The notes beneath the pieces are model-generated. The model was not told the DNA's origin and did not search any database. It saw only the letters and a program-made list of their open reading frames with translations. The position numbers and the translations under genes were made by a program. DNA of 64,000 nucleotides. It comes from RGIG4576 sp964536025 (GTDB lineage: Bacteria; Bacteroidota; Bacteroidia; Bacteroidales; Muribaculaceae). The DNA lies in contig CAZHXA010000005.1 of NCBI GenBank assembly GCA_964536025.1, forward strand, positions 1-64,000. Direction: 5' to 3'. Shown one piece after another: positions 16,136-25,554 of this stretch; within the stretch, counting starts at the first letter, position 1; each line of letters starts with the position of its first letter.

Positions 16136-17788
16136 TCAATGAAATATTTCTGACACCGGAACCGACTCATTATGGTCATTAAGGTATGTGTGAAATTTAT
16201 TTGCTTCAAAATATTTATTTGATAATGCAAAATGGTCTTTTTTATAAAATGTTGTTATACCTGCCATATCAAGCAATGTGTGGAACACAGCTAAATTGGT
16301 AGATATATTTGCATTGATATTACTTAATAGAGATTCGCATTGTTGTGGATTCAGTTCAGTATATTTTTGTGAAGTCCACACAAAGAACGGCACATGTAAT
16401 TGATATTCCGAAGGTATAGGTGAAGCATGTAAAAACAATTTACGCTCATCGTCATATATATCTTCGCCGTGATCGGACACATACAGAACTGCAGCCGATA
16501 CATTTTGAGTTTCAACGATTTTTATTAATCGAAATAAAAAGTCGTCGGTAGCTCTTATTGTATTATCATAAGCATTGACGAGCTGTTCTTTATATTCAAA
16601 AGTCGCCGAAGGTGCTTTATCAGGCTTATAGTATGCTTTATCTACCGGATATCTTTCTGTGTAATCAAAATGAGAACCGTATGAATGAAGAACGATAAAT
16701 TGCTTATTACTTGTTGTCGTTCCCAAATATTGCTTAGTGTATTCTAATAATACTTCATCGCTTACATTAGTTTCTTCAGGTAAAAATTCTTTTACAAATT
16801 TACAAGTGTCGGCTTCTTCTCCAAAAAAATCGATAAACGAGTGATTTCTTCGCTGATTGGAGAAAAATGCAGTTGAATAACCGGCTTCGTTAAAAGCCGT
16901 AATAACTCCCTTTTGAGCGTAAATATCATTGAAATTTTCAGCCGAAACAGCCGACATAATCATAGGCACGCTCTTATGTGTTGTATTTGATTGTGTAAAA
17001 GCATCTTTAAATACAATTAAATCGTTCACGCTACCAAGTAAAGGGGTTGTATTTCGCTCATAGCCGTAAATACCAAAATTGGCAGCTCTTGCCGTTTCCC
17101 CTATCACAAGAACATATAGTTCTTTTTCATTTACACTTCTCGTGCATACGGAATTGAACGAAAAATTTTGTGACGTATTGAAATAATTGGCAACACGCAC
17201 TTCACGCTCAACTGCAAGTCCCACATTATACATGACATTTACAGGATATAAATCATTTTCAATTTTATAATTTTTATCCACAAAATAGCACGACAAAAGC
17301 AACACTGCACTTACCGCAAATCCATATTTAGCATATTTGCGTTGTGCTTTGAAAAAAGCATTGTCATAATCATCACTTTTCAAAGAATATATGCTCCATA
17401 ACAAAAGAGGCACATATAAAACTATCACAAAGACGACTGATGGAAATATATTAGATAGTAATTCTCCTGCCTCTCCCGGGTTGGTAGTCACCAAGTTAAG
17501 GAACATATCAACTGCAATAACAGAGTTTCCAAACAGATATAATAAAACTATTTGGAATGCATTGAAAAATATAAATAAAAACAGGCATAAATAAACCTTT
17601 CCCGGTTTACGTCCAATTGCCATTAAATACCAAAACATCGATGTTGGCAAAACGATATTGCACAAACGCCCAAGCAAAGGCATTTGCTCTGTAAAAAATA
17701 ACAAAAAATTAGGTAATACAAGCGAAAACAAGCACAAAACGAATAGCAATTTTTTGTTATTCAATATTCTTTTAAAAAATGTCATCAT
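16136..17788 (-). CDS. Phosphoethanolamine transferase (EptA/sulfatase superfamily)
   Basis: 550 aa. Five hydrophobic segments in the first 185 residues anchor it in the inner membrane; the rest is a periplasmic alkaline-phosphatase-type domain. Catalytic motifs: VLVIGETARAANFGIYGYER with the nucleophile Thr in GETAR, NTTHKSVPMIMS, and SDHGED with metal-binding Asp/His. Enzymes of this family move phosphoethanolamine from phosphatidylethanolamine to lipid A, core sugars or other glycans; the acceptor here is not knowable from sequence. It overlaps the stop of the upstream Omp85-like gene by 1 nt (TAATG), indicating coupled translation. Confidence 0.9.
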   Translation of the reverse strand: MMTFFKRILNNKKLLFVLCLFSLVLPNFLLFFTEQMPLLGRLCNIVLPTSMFWYLMAIGRKPGKVYLCLFLFIFFNAFQIVLLYLFGNSVIAVDMFLNLVTTNPGEAGELLSNIFPSVVFVIVLYVPLLLWSIYSLKSDDYDNAFFKAQRKYAKYGFAVSAVLLLSCYFVDKNYKIENDLYPVNVMYNVGLAVEREVRVANYFNTSQNFSFNSVCTRSVNEKELYVLVIGETARAANFGIYGYERNTTPLLGSVNDLIVFKDAFTQSNTTHKSVPMIMSAVSAENFNDIYAQKGVITAFNEAGYSTAFFSNQRRNHSFIDFFGEEADTCKFVKEFLPEETNVSDEVLLEYTKQYLGTTTSNKQFIVLHSYGSHFDYTERYPVDKAYYKPDKAPSATFEYKEQLVNAYDNTIRATDDFLFRLIKIVETQNVSAAVLYVSDHGEDIYDDERKLFLHASPIPSEYQLHVPFFVWTSQKYTELNPQQCESLLSNINANISTNLAVFHTLLDMAGITTFYKKDHFALSNKYFEANKFHTYLNDHNESVPVSEIFH

Positions 17789-18978
17789 TAAAATGCTTCA
17801 TTTATATTAAATGTGAATCCATTTTGTCCGGATTTACCAAATCCCATATCAAGTCGCACATTGACTCTTTTCTTAAATTCCCAACGATAACCAAAGCCAT
17901 AATTAGGCAATATCTTTTTAAAAGTTTGTTTATCATGAAAAACATTTCCAAAACCTGCCCAAACAACTATTCCATTTCGTCTCCACACATGTTGGCGTAG
18001 CTCTACTTGAGCAACAATACTATGTTTGTCACGATAACGACCTTGGTAATACCCTCTCATTGAATTAGAACCACCTAATTCCGACATTAGCGACCACGGC
18101 GGATTCCCGAAATTAAATCGGCTTTCGACTTCTGCCGCCATTGTACCACCTTTCCACACATTTTTATAGCCTCTTGCGATAAATTCTGTTGTACTGAAAG
18201 ATTTATCGTTACCAAGCCAACTTGGTCTGAAAGTTTGTGCAAGATACAGATACACCCCTCTGCTTGCATTATTCATAAAATCTCGTGTGTCATATTGAAT
18301 AGATGCTCCAAGTCCATAATTTCGTTGAGTGAGAGCCATTCCATCAAATAAATATATTTTTTGAGCTAATACATCCTTAGCTGTGGCATAATCCCATATA
18401 ATACTTGGACCTATATACAGATTATTTGATACTTTAAACAGAAATTCAGCTTTCATACGAGCTTGAAACCTGTCTATTTTTGTTTCATTATCATCATTGT
18501 CTCCGTTTTCATAACCTATCCCCCAATAATAAGATGGAAAGGAATAGAAAAACATTGTGTAATTCAATCGATAACGATCTTCGGGGAAAAGATTGTTTCC
18601 CCTTATTCCCAACATATAAAATCCTACAGTGGAAACACTTCCAAAAAGAGAAACATTGGAAGGCTGCATCTCTTTTCCACATCCGTTCATGCGATACAAA
18701 CCGGCACCAACAAAACCAATACCTAATTTCATATCAGAAGAATAATATGGTCCACCTATGAAATTAATATCAAATTTCTTTTCCGGTTTTTCCTTATTTG
18801 CATCACCAAAATAATTGATAATGCGAGTAAAAAAACCCGCTTTCTTATTTAATGTATCTTGCAACACTGTATCAAGTTGCACATCCAAATTATTAGATTC
18901 TTGAGCTTTCCCTTCTTTTGAAAAAGACAATCCAATTATAAGAAAAATTAAAATATTGACAAATGCTTTCACCCTCAA
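17788..18978 (-). CDS. Omp85-like outer-membrane barrel (bacterial surface antigen family)
   Basis: 396 aa. Signal peptide, then a short linker and a beta-barrel of about 320 residues; no POTRA domains fit in the remaining N-terminal space. The GGSNSMRGYYQGRYRD segment (about 305-320) is the conserved loop-6 RG(F/Y) motif of Omp85 proteins, and the end (GFTFNINEAF) is an aromatic-terminated strand. Likely a POTRA-less Bac_surface_Ag protein in the outer membrane; its cargo is unknown. It is joined to the downstream phosphoethanolamine transferase by a 1-nt overlap. Confidence 0.85.
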   Translation of the reverse strand: MRVKAFVNILIFLIIGLSFSKEGKAQESNNLDVQLDTVLQDTLNKKAGFFTRIINYFGDANKEKPEKKFDINFIGGPYYSSDMKLGIGFVGAGLYRMNGCGKEMQPSNVSLFGSVSTVGFYMLGIRGNNLFPEDRYRLNYTMFFYSFPSYYWGIGYENGDNDDNETKIDRFQARMKAEFLFKVSNNLYIGPSIIWDYATAKDVLAQKIYLFDGMALTQRNYGLGASIQYDTRDFMNNASRGVYLYLAQTFRPSWLGNDKSFSTTEFIARGYKNVWKGGTMAAEVESRFNFGNPPWSLMSELGGSNSMRGYYQGRYRDKHSIVAQVELRQHVWRRNGIVVWAGFGNVFHDKQTFKKILPNYGFGYRWEFKKRVNVRLDMGFGKSGQNGFTFNINEAF

Positions 18979-19008
18979 AAAAATTACACCATTATAACAA
19001 ATTCGCTA

Positions 19009-19016
19009 CAAAATTA
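19009..19016 (-). promoter_or_regulatory. -7 box (TAATTTTG) of the Omp85-like gene
   Basis: Minus-strand TAnnTTTG match about 30 nt upstream of the start, giving this gene and the next their own promoter separate from mnmD-dedA. Confidence 0.5.
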
Positions 19017-19084
19017 GCAATTTTAAATTATAAAATATGAATAATAAGAACTTCAGTATCGTTTATACCTAATAAAAAGATTTT

Positions 19085-19720
19085 TTACCTATCGCATTTT
19101 TTTACGTTATTGCGATATCTATAATATACAATATATAAGACAACCAAAACAATAAATATTGCACTCATTTCAAAGCTGTATTTATTTATTGCCTCAGCAA
19201 GTTGCTCTTTGGGTAATATCTTTGCCAAATAATAGCCGGCACCGGCGAGTAAACTATTCCAAATTGCCGAACCTATTGTTGTATAAACTATAAAAGATAA
19301 AATAGGCATTTTAGCCAGTCCAGCAGGAATTGAAATGAGCTGACGCCCAAAAGGTAACAATCTACCAAAAAAAGTAGAAACATTGCCATGTTTTAAAAAT
19401 AATTGTTCTGCTTGTTCCAATTTTTTCTTATCAAGCATAAGCATATGCCCCACCTTACTTTCAGTAAATCGATAAATCAAGAAACGACCTAAAAGACGTG
19501 AGATATAATAATTAATTATAGCTCCTATGGTAGAGCCTATGGTTGTACATAGTATCAATAAAACAAGGCTCATTTCACCATGAGCTGCTCGATAAGCTGC
19601 CGGAGTAACAATTAATTCAGCCGGTAATGGCACAATGGAATTTTCCAGAATCATAAGAATCGTGAGCACCCAATAGTTAAGATGAGTAATATACCATTCA
19701 AATAAAGCAGTTAATTCCAT
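19085..19720 (-). CDS. DedA family (VTT domain) membrane protein
   Basis: 211 aa with five to six hydrophobic segments. Shows DedA features: ILENSIVPLPAELIVTPAAY near residues 25-44, the GSTIGAIINYYISRLLGR segment and FGRLLPFGRQLISIPAGLAKM (about 120-140), which holds the conserved Arg residues. DedA/VTT proteins include lipid flippases or scramblases for undecaprenyl phosphate or phosphatidylethanolamine; which one applies cannot be told. It begins 10 nt after the mnmD stop, so the two form an operon. Confidence 0.92.
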   Translation of the reverse strand: MELTALFEWYITHLNYWVLTILMILENSIVPLPAELIVTPAAYRAAHGEMSLVLLILCTTIGSTIGAIINYYISRLLGRFLIYRFTESKVGHMLMLDKKKLEQAEQLFLKHGNVSTFFGRLLPFGRQLISIPAGLAKMPILSFIVYTTIGSAIWNSLLAGAGYYLAKILPKEQLAEAINKYSFEMSAIFIVLVVLYIVYYRYRNNVKKCDR

Positions 19721-19730
19721 CGTTTTTTAA

Positions 19731-20405
19731 TTATAACTTTGTAGCACGTAAAATCTCACGCTTTCCTCCTTTAGGACCTTCCAAACGTTCAACCGAAAGA
19801 CCTAAGCTTAACAACATTCTACGAATTTCACCTTTAGCACAATAAGTTGTCATTACAGCTCCCTCTCTCATTACATCAACCAATCTCTCAAACGATTTAC
19901 TTGTCCACATCTCAGGTTGTTTTTCAGGAGCAAAAGCATCAAAATACACAACATCTATGTCACCGGGTAAAACATCGGCTGTATAATCCCCTCGTAACTT
20001 TTCAATTGTAAAAAACGGAGTTATTTCTACCGGCTTATTCCATTCACATGAATGAATTGCTTGAAACAATACAGGGTCAACCGTTTGATTATAATCCAAC
20101 TTATTTATTATATCCTCAGGAAGAGGATATTTCTCTATCGTTATATAATGAACAAGATTATTTTCTCCGGCAACCATAGCTGTAACAACAGCATTTAATC
20201 CCGTACCAAATCCTATTTCCAACAAACGTAAAGGCTTTCCTTTAGTCTGTCTACAGCGATACACAAAAGCACAATCGCGATAAATATGATTAGATTCGGA
20301 AATTGCTCCTTTAACCGAATGATAATGCTCATTCATAGACTTAACAAAAATCGTAGACGAGCCATCTTCGGTTAATTCAATTTTTAATGCTTTATCATAA
20401 TTCAT
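19731..20405 (-). CDS. mnmD: tRNA 5-methylaminomethyl-2-thiouridine methyltransferase (MnmD)
   Basis: 224 aa. Corresponds to the methyltransferase half of MnmC, found alone in many non-enteric bacteria; it methylates nm5s2U34 in tRNA. SAM-binding LLEIGFGTGLNAVVTA, then DVVYFDAFAPEKQPEMWT and TTYCAKGEIRRMLLSLG are the family signatures. The start is the ATG at 20403-20405: a longer reading from 20465 adds 20 unrelated residues, and a -7 box lies just 4 nt before this ATG. The transcript should therefore be leaderless or nearly so. Confidence 0.9.
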   Translation of the reverse strand: MNYDKALKIELTEDGSSTIFVKSMNEHYHSVKGAISESNHIYRDCAFVYRCRQTKGKPLRLLEIGFGTGLNAVVTAMVAGENNLVHYITIEKYPLPEDIINKLDYNQTVDPVLFQAIHSCEWNKPVEITPFFTIEKLRGDYTADVLPGDIDVVYFDAFAPEKQPEMWTSKSFERLVDVMREGAVMTTYCAKGEIRRMLLSLGLSVERLEGPKGGKREILRATKL

Positions 20406-20409
20406 AACG

Positions 20410-20417
20410 CAAAAATA
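20410..20417 (-). promoter_or_regulatory. -7 box (TATTTTTG) of mnmD
   Basis: Minus-strand TAnnTTTG match ending 4 nt before the mnmD ATG, too close to allow a normal 5' leader. Confidence 0.55.
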
Positions 20418-20575
20418 AATAAATAAACCGTTAAAACAAAAGTGGTCCTGCGAAAAATGATACATACATCATTATAACATTAAAAGCCGGGCTTATTTCA
20501 CAAGATTTTTATTGTGGTTTTTACTCTTTTATTGTGATTTTAATACCATAAAGCAATTGTTAACACAATTATTGC

Positions 20576-20583
20576 TATCTTTG
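20576..20583 (+). promoter_or_regulatory. -7 box (TATCTTTG) of the large TPR gene
   Basis: TAnnTTTG match 30 nt before the ATG at 20614, with a TTG about 16 nt upstream (20557-20559) as a possible -33 element. Confidence 0.65.
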
Positions 20584-20613
20584 TTTATCAATTATGACGA
20601 AAAAAAACTCAAC

Positions 20614-23600
20614 ATGAAGATACGATTTTTTTTAGCAGGGTTAGCTTTTACTTTTGCTTCCGGAATCTTAGCACAAACGACAATTTTATCAACCAAATCC
20701 AATGGTTATTTGTCTCGTGGAATACAAATGTATGAAAGTGGGAATTTCAATGGTGCAATTGACCAATTATCCCATATGAAAAGTATGAATACCACAAGTT
20801 GGGAAAAGGAATCGGCAGATTTGTATATTGCTAAATCTTATTTCAATTTGGGCAAGACCAAAACAGCAACCGATTTATTAAATGCATATCTTACAAAATA
20901 TCCTGTTTCATTTAACACACCTTATGTAAAAACAATTTTAGGTGATGTATATTTTTACAATGGGGATTTTGCCAAAGCTATTACCTGTTATAAAAATGTG
21001 AATGTAAAATCATTATCTGCTTCACAACGAGAAGATGTAATTTATCGTCTTGCTTATGCCGATTTAAGAGTTAAAGAAGGTGACGTAGTACAAGGTAAAA
21101 CGTTGACCGAAGAAGATATAACTGAATACAGAAAGCAAGCTGTTTCTCTTTTTGAAATATTATCCAACACAAAAAAATATAGCGAAGCTGTAAAATTTTA
21201 CAAAGCCTATATAAAATATGAAAAAAGAGATTTGGATTATGCTCTTGAAGAATTCCTTAATATCCGAAAAAATAGTGAACTCGGACATTATTCTCAATAT
21301 TACATTTCTCAAATTTATTTTGTTAAAGGCGATTTCAATAAAGTCATTTCCACAGGTTTATCATTGCTTAATGATGACCATAACGGTATGAATGGAGAGA
21401 TAAACCGAATTGTAGGAGAATCTTATTATCGTAATGGAGATGAAAGCAATGCTGTAAAATATATAAGCACTTACTTGGAAACATCTGAGCAAGAACCTAT
21501 GGTGACAGCTCGATATATCCTTGGAGTGTTGAATTATAGAAATTCCGATTATCAAAACGCAATAGAACAATTAAGTGCTGTAACAGAAGAAGAAAATGTA
21601 TTAGGACAAAGTGCATATTATTATTTGGGACAAGCATATAGAAAACAAGGTAATATAACACTTGCTGCCATGGCATTAGAAAAGGCGGCAAAACAAAATT
21701 ACAATAAAAAGACTCAAGAAGTCGCATTCTATAACTATGCCGTAATTCAAAATGAAGGAGGACATACACCTTTCAGTAAAGCCATCGACATGTTTGAAGA
21801 TTTTTTAAATAAATTCCCAAATTCAAAATATGCCGATGAAGTAAGTGAATACATGGTTTCGCTTTATGTATCAGGTAATGATTATTCTAAAGCGTTGGCA
21901 AGTATAAACCGCATTAAAAAGCCTTCTGACAAGGTTCTCAAAGCAAAACAAGTGGTACTATATAATCTCGGAGTAAACGCTTTATCAAACGGTAACACCT
22001 CTGATACTTGGAAATATTTAACACAAGCTGAGACACTTGCAAAATATGATTATATTATAAACACACAAGTTTATTTATGGCTGGGTGAATGTGCTTATAG
22101 AAACGGAAATTATGAACAAGCTGCAAAGTATCAAAACGAGTTCTTGAAAGCTGTAAAAAATACCGATAATAATTATGGATTGGGTTATTATAATTTAGGT
22201 TACACAAGATTTCAACAGAAAAAATATGAGTCGGCTCGTAATTCATTCGTAAAAGCATTGTCAAGCAAGCAATTAAACAACAATCAAACAAATGACGCAA
22301 ATAATCGTATAGGCGACACTTATTATTACGCAGGCGACATAAAAACCGCTCAAAAATATTACGAAAAATCTTCGGGCGATTATGCTCTTTATCAAAAAGG
22401 TATGATGCTTGGTCTCTCCAAAAATTATTCAGGAAAAATAGAGCAAATGAAGAATATGATAAAACAATATCCTTCTTCATCTCTTATTCCTATGGCAATG
22501 CTCGAAGAAGCCGATGCTTATGTAAGCATGAACAACAATAGAAAAGCTATTGCAGTTTATAATGAGTTGATAAAAAAATACCCAAACAATTCTTATGCTC
22601 GCAAAGGTATGCTAAACAAAGCCATAACAGAGCGAAATGCAAAGAACGAATCGGCAGCCATAGAAGCTTATAAAGAAGTAATACAAAAATATCCCACAAG
22701 TGAAGAAGCAAGCATCTCACTTGAAGATTTAAAACTTATATATGCCGAAAAAGGTGAGCTGCAAAAATTGGCAACATTTATTTCATCGGTTCAAAATGCT
22801 CCGAAACTTGATGTAAACGACATGGATAGATTGACATTTGAAGCTGCAGAGAAGGCTTATATGACCGATAATGGAGATATTTCTAAAATGAAGAAATATC
22901 TTGAAACTAATCCTGACGGAGCCTATGTTGCCAATGCTAAATATTATACAGCAAAATACAACTATAACAATGGTCTTGAAACCGATGCTCTTGAACTAAT
23001 CGATGAGGTGGAAGAAAACAATGATGATGCGTCTTTCATGGAAGATGCTTTAGCTATAAAAGCTTCTATCTTGACAAATAAAGGTAAAAACACCGAAGCT
23101 CTTGAAGCATATAAAAAACTGGAAGAAAAGGCAACCAACGCTGACAATCGTATTGTTGCAGGGCTTGGAATACTTCGCACTTCAGTTCAATCGGGAGACA
23201 AAAAACAAGTTATCGAATATGCCGACAAGTTATTGAAAAACGGAGGATTGACAGCCGAAGAAGAAAAAGAAGTTATTTTTGCTCGTGCATACGTTTATTA
23301 TGAACAAAAAAAGCATGATGCAGCAAAAAAAGATTTCATAAAACTTGCCGAAGATACACGAAACCTCTATGGAGCTAAATCGGCTTATTATTTAGCAGAA
23401 ATTCAATATAACGACAATAATCTTAAAGAAGCTGAAGCCACCTTGAATAAGTTCATTGATGCAGGCACTCCACACGAATATTGGCTTGCTCGTGGTTTTA
23501 TCTTATTGGCTGATGTATATCATAAACAAGGAAATTCGTTTGAGGCTTGTGAATATTTGGAAAGCCTTAATAGTAATTATCCGGGAAAAGAAAAGGATAT

Positions 23601-23658
23601 ATTTAAGATGATTAATGAGCGTCTTGGCAAGTGGAAAAAAGAATCAAAAAAGAATTAA
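20614..23658 (+). CDS. Large periplasmic tetratricopeptide-repeat protein
   Basis: 1,014 aa from the ATG at 20614; the in-frame extension upstream overlaps the promoter. Signal peptide ends near FASGILAQ. The rest is almost wholly TPR-like helical repeats (phrases such as YLSRGIQMYESGNFNGAI, YYLGQAYRKQGNITLAAMAL, YPSSSLIPMAMLEEADAYV). No catalytic motif seen. It should be a periplasmic or outer-membrane-associated scaffold. The stop lies 3 nt before an outer-membrane barrel gene, so the two are almost surely co-expressed and may act together. I cannot name a function. Confidence 0.85.
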   Translation: MKIRFFLAGLAFTFASGILAQTTILSTKSNGYLSRGIQMYESGNFNGAIDQLSHMKSMNTTSWEKESADLYIAKSYFNLGKTKTATDLLNAYLTKYPVSFNTPYVKTILGDVYFYNGDFAKAITCYKNVNVKSLSASQREDVIYRLAYADLRVKEGDVVQGKTLTEEDITEYRKQAVSLFEILSNTKKYSEAVKFYKAYIKYEKRDLDYALEEFLNIRKNSELGHYSQYYISQIYFVKGDFNKVISTGLSLLNDDHNGMNGEINRIVGESYYRNGDESNAVKYISTYLETSEQEPMVTARYILGVLNYRNSDYQNAIEQLSAVTEEENVLGQSAYYYLGQAYRKQGNITLAAMALEKAAKQNYNKKTQEVAFYNYAVIQNEGGHTPFSKAIDMFEDFLNKFPNSKYADEVSEYMVSLYVSGNDYSKALASINRIKKPSDKVLKAKQVVLYNLGVNALSNGNTSDTWKYLTQAETLAKYDYIINTQVYLWLGECAYRNGNYEQAAKYQNEFLKAVKNTDNNYGLGYYNLGYTRFQQKKYESARNSFVKALSSKQLNNNQTNDANNRIGDTYYYAGDIKTAQKYYEKSSGDYALYQKGMMLGLSKNYSGKIEQMKNMIKQYPSSSLIPMAMLEEADAYVSMNNNRKAIAVYNELIKKYPNNSYARKGMLNKAITERNAKNESAAIEAYKEVIQKYPTSEEASISLEDLKLIYAEKGELQKLATFISSVQNAPKLDVNDMDRLTFEAAEKAYMTDNGDISKMKKYLETNPDGAYVANAKYYTAKYNYNNGLETDALELIDEVEENNDDASFMEDALAIKASILTNKGKNTEALEAYKKLEEKATNADNRIVAGLGILRTSVQSGDKKQVIEYADKLLKNGGLTAEEEKEVIFARAYVYYEQKKHDAAKKDFIKLAEDTRNLYGAKSAYYLAEIQYNDNNLKEAEATLNKFIDAGTPHEYWLARGFILLADVYHKQGNSFEACEYLESLNSNYPGKEKDIFKMINERLGKWKKESKKN

Positions 23659-23661
23659 AGC

Positions 23662-25416
23662 ATGCGTGTTATTATGAAAAGTTTTAAATTATATATAAGT
23701 ACTCTAATATTGTTGGGCGGATATTGCATCAGCAATGCTCAAGAACCTGATTTAACAAAAGAAATCACTATTGAGACTGAATTTGTTCCTATAGAACAAA
23801 AAGCGACAAAGTTGAATATATTGCCACAAATCGCAAAAACAACAATATCTTCTAAATCGCTCACTTATAGTGAATGGTCGGGACTTGTAGATATTCCTAA
23901 CCGAATTAACACTCTGGAACCCTATGGATTTAATACAAAACACACCTTCTCTCAAGCAAAGGGATATTTTGATTTGGGAACTGGTGCAAAATTAAACATA
24001 TTGGGGAATGCTGGATATAAATTTATCGACAACAAGAATATGCAACTAAATGCTTGGTTGCAACATATTTCTACATGGAAAGGAAAAAACTCATCTCCTC
24101 TTGCTTTAAGTGATTCCCGAAAACAAAAAATCAATGATAACGTATTTGCAGTGAATTTTTCCAATAAATTTACTGCCGGTTTATTGAATTTGGGAGCATA
24201 TTTCCATTTGGATAAATATGATTATTATGGAGTAAATGATTATTCTGTATATGATAAAGCCGATAAACAAAGTGCATCGGAATTTCGTATCAATGCCGAA
24301 TGGAAACAGCCTATTAAAGATGAAAATGACTTGCAATTTGCATCAGGATTATCTTTTAACCATTTCGGATACTCAAAAAACCTTAATAATGAAGGAAATG
24401 GTTTGACCGAGAATAACATTCATGCAAAAGTGTTTTCTGAAGCCAATTTTGATACATTTTCTTTAGGCATTAATGCCACAGCCGATTACTTAGGATATTC
24501 TAATGTAAATATTGACAGCATTACCGATGAAAATGATTGGATGGGTTTACTTAAAGTTTCTCCATATATATTGTATAAATCGGGGAAACTGCAATTTATG
24601 GGAGGTATTAATGTAGATTTATCGGCACAAGACGGCTCTAAAATTCGCTTATCTCCTAATATAAAAACATATTACAGCATTAAAAATGCAATTTCCGCAT
24701 ATATCATATTATTAGGAGGCAAAAGACTTAACACATTAAGCGAAATTCATTCAATATGCCGATATATTGCACCAAATCAAATAATTGGCAGCACATATCA
24801 ACCTTATAATATGAGATTGGGGGTTGAAGTAGGTCCGCTTAACGGCTTATACTTTAAACCATTCTTTGAAATAGGCTCATTTAAAGACCAATTCACTCCA
24901 TTTTATAACAGAGGTAGCTTTTCCGATGGTATAATAAAAGAAATGGTTTCACCTTATATATTTATGCAAAGATATGATATAAAAGGATGGAATTTATGTG
25001 CCGAAGTAGGATATCAATATAATAATTATGCCGAAGTGAACGCAAAAGTTCAATATGCACCTCAAGATAACGACGAGGGTTATGTTCTCGGACTTGATCG
25101 TCCAGAATTGGTGGTAAATGCCAATGTTCAAGTTCGACCTATTAAAGCTTTATCAATCTCTTTAGGATATGAATTACGTAATGGTCGTGCTTGTTACAAC
25201 AGATATTTTGTTCCCGGACCGCCACCGGTAACCACATGGCATAAAACCGAGCTTGAAAACATTACCAATTTAAGCCTTAATGCCAATTATCAAGTAACCG
25301 ATAAATTAGGCGTTTTCGTAAATGCCAACAATTTATTGAACAAGCAATGGGACGATTTCTTAGGTATGGGCGTACAAAAAATCAGTGCTATTGCCGGCAT
25401 AAACTTAGTATTTTAA
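23662..25416 (+). CDS. Outer-membrane beta-barrel, plugless TonB-receptor-like
   Basis: 584 aa. Signal peptide ends near CISNAQ, followed by a conserved-looking N-terminal stretch (TEFVPIEQKATKLNILPQI, about 40-58) and a long series of alternating amphipathic strands ending in AGINLVF with a terminal Phe. The late NANNLLNKQWDDF resembles the last strands of TonB-dependent receptors, but no plug domain or TonB box is visible. Probably integral in the outer membrane. Start could also be the ATG 12 nt downstream. Translationally close to the TPR gene upstream (3 nt). Confidence 0.78.
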   Translation: MRVIMKSFKLYISTLILLGGYCISNAQEPDLTKEITIETEFVPIEQKATKLNILPQIAKTTISSKSLTYSEWSGLVDIPNRINTLEPYGFNTKHTFSQAKGYFDLGTGAKLNILGNAGYKFIDNKNMQLNAWLQHISTWKGKNSSPLALSDSRKQKINDNVFAVNFSNKFTAGLLNLGAYFHLDKYDYYGVNDYSVYDKADKQSASEFRINAEWKQPIKDENDLQFASGLSFNHFGYSKNLNNEGNGLTENNIHAKVFSEANFDTFSLGINATADYLGYSNVNIDSITDENDWMGLLKVSPYILYKSGKLQFMGGINVDLSAQDGSKIRLSPNIKTYYSIKNAISAYIILLGGKRLNTLSEIHSICRYIAPNQIIGSTYQPYNMRLGVEVGPLNGLYFKPFFEIGSFKDQFTPFYNRGSFSDGIIKEMVSPYIFMQRYDIKGWNLCAEVGYQYNNYAEVNAKVQYAPQDNDEGYVLGLDRPELVVNANVQVRPIKALSISLGYELRNGRACYNRYFVPGPPPVTTWHKTELENITNLSLNANYQVTDKLGVFVNANNLLNKQWDDFLGMGVQKISAIAGINLVF

Positions 25417-25448
25417 TACTTGATTAACAGTTATTTATTACCTTTCAT

Positions 25449-25480
25449 AGATTTAATCTATTCAAAGATAGATTAAATCT
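25449..25480. promoter_or_regulatory. Paired palindromic boxes upstream of rubrerythrin (candidate operator)
   Basis: AGATTTAATCT (25449-25459) and AGATTAAATCT (25470-25480) are each an 11-bp near-palindrome. Their centres are 21 bp apart, about two helical turns. Together they also form a 12-bp inverted repeat with an 8-nt spacer. They end 1-2 bp before the likely -33 element, a place typical of activator binding. The binding protein is unknown. Confidence 0.55.
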
Positions 25481-25481
25481 G

Positions 25482-25512
25482 TTGCAAAAGGATTTTTCTC
25501 GATATAATTTTG
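25482..25512 (+). promoter_or_regulatory. Promoter of rubrerythrin (TTG ... TAATTTTG)
   Basis: -7 box TAATTTTG at 25505-25512 and TTG at 25482-25484 with a spacing of 20 nt, fitting the Bacteroidales -33/-7 pattern. Leader of about 40 nt to the ATG. Confidence 0.65.
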
Positions 25513-25554
25513 TGGAAGAAAAATAAAACAATAACTATTTAAAACAATACTACT

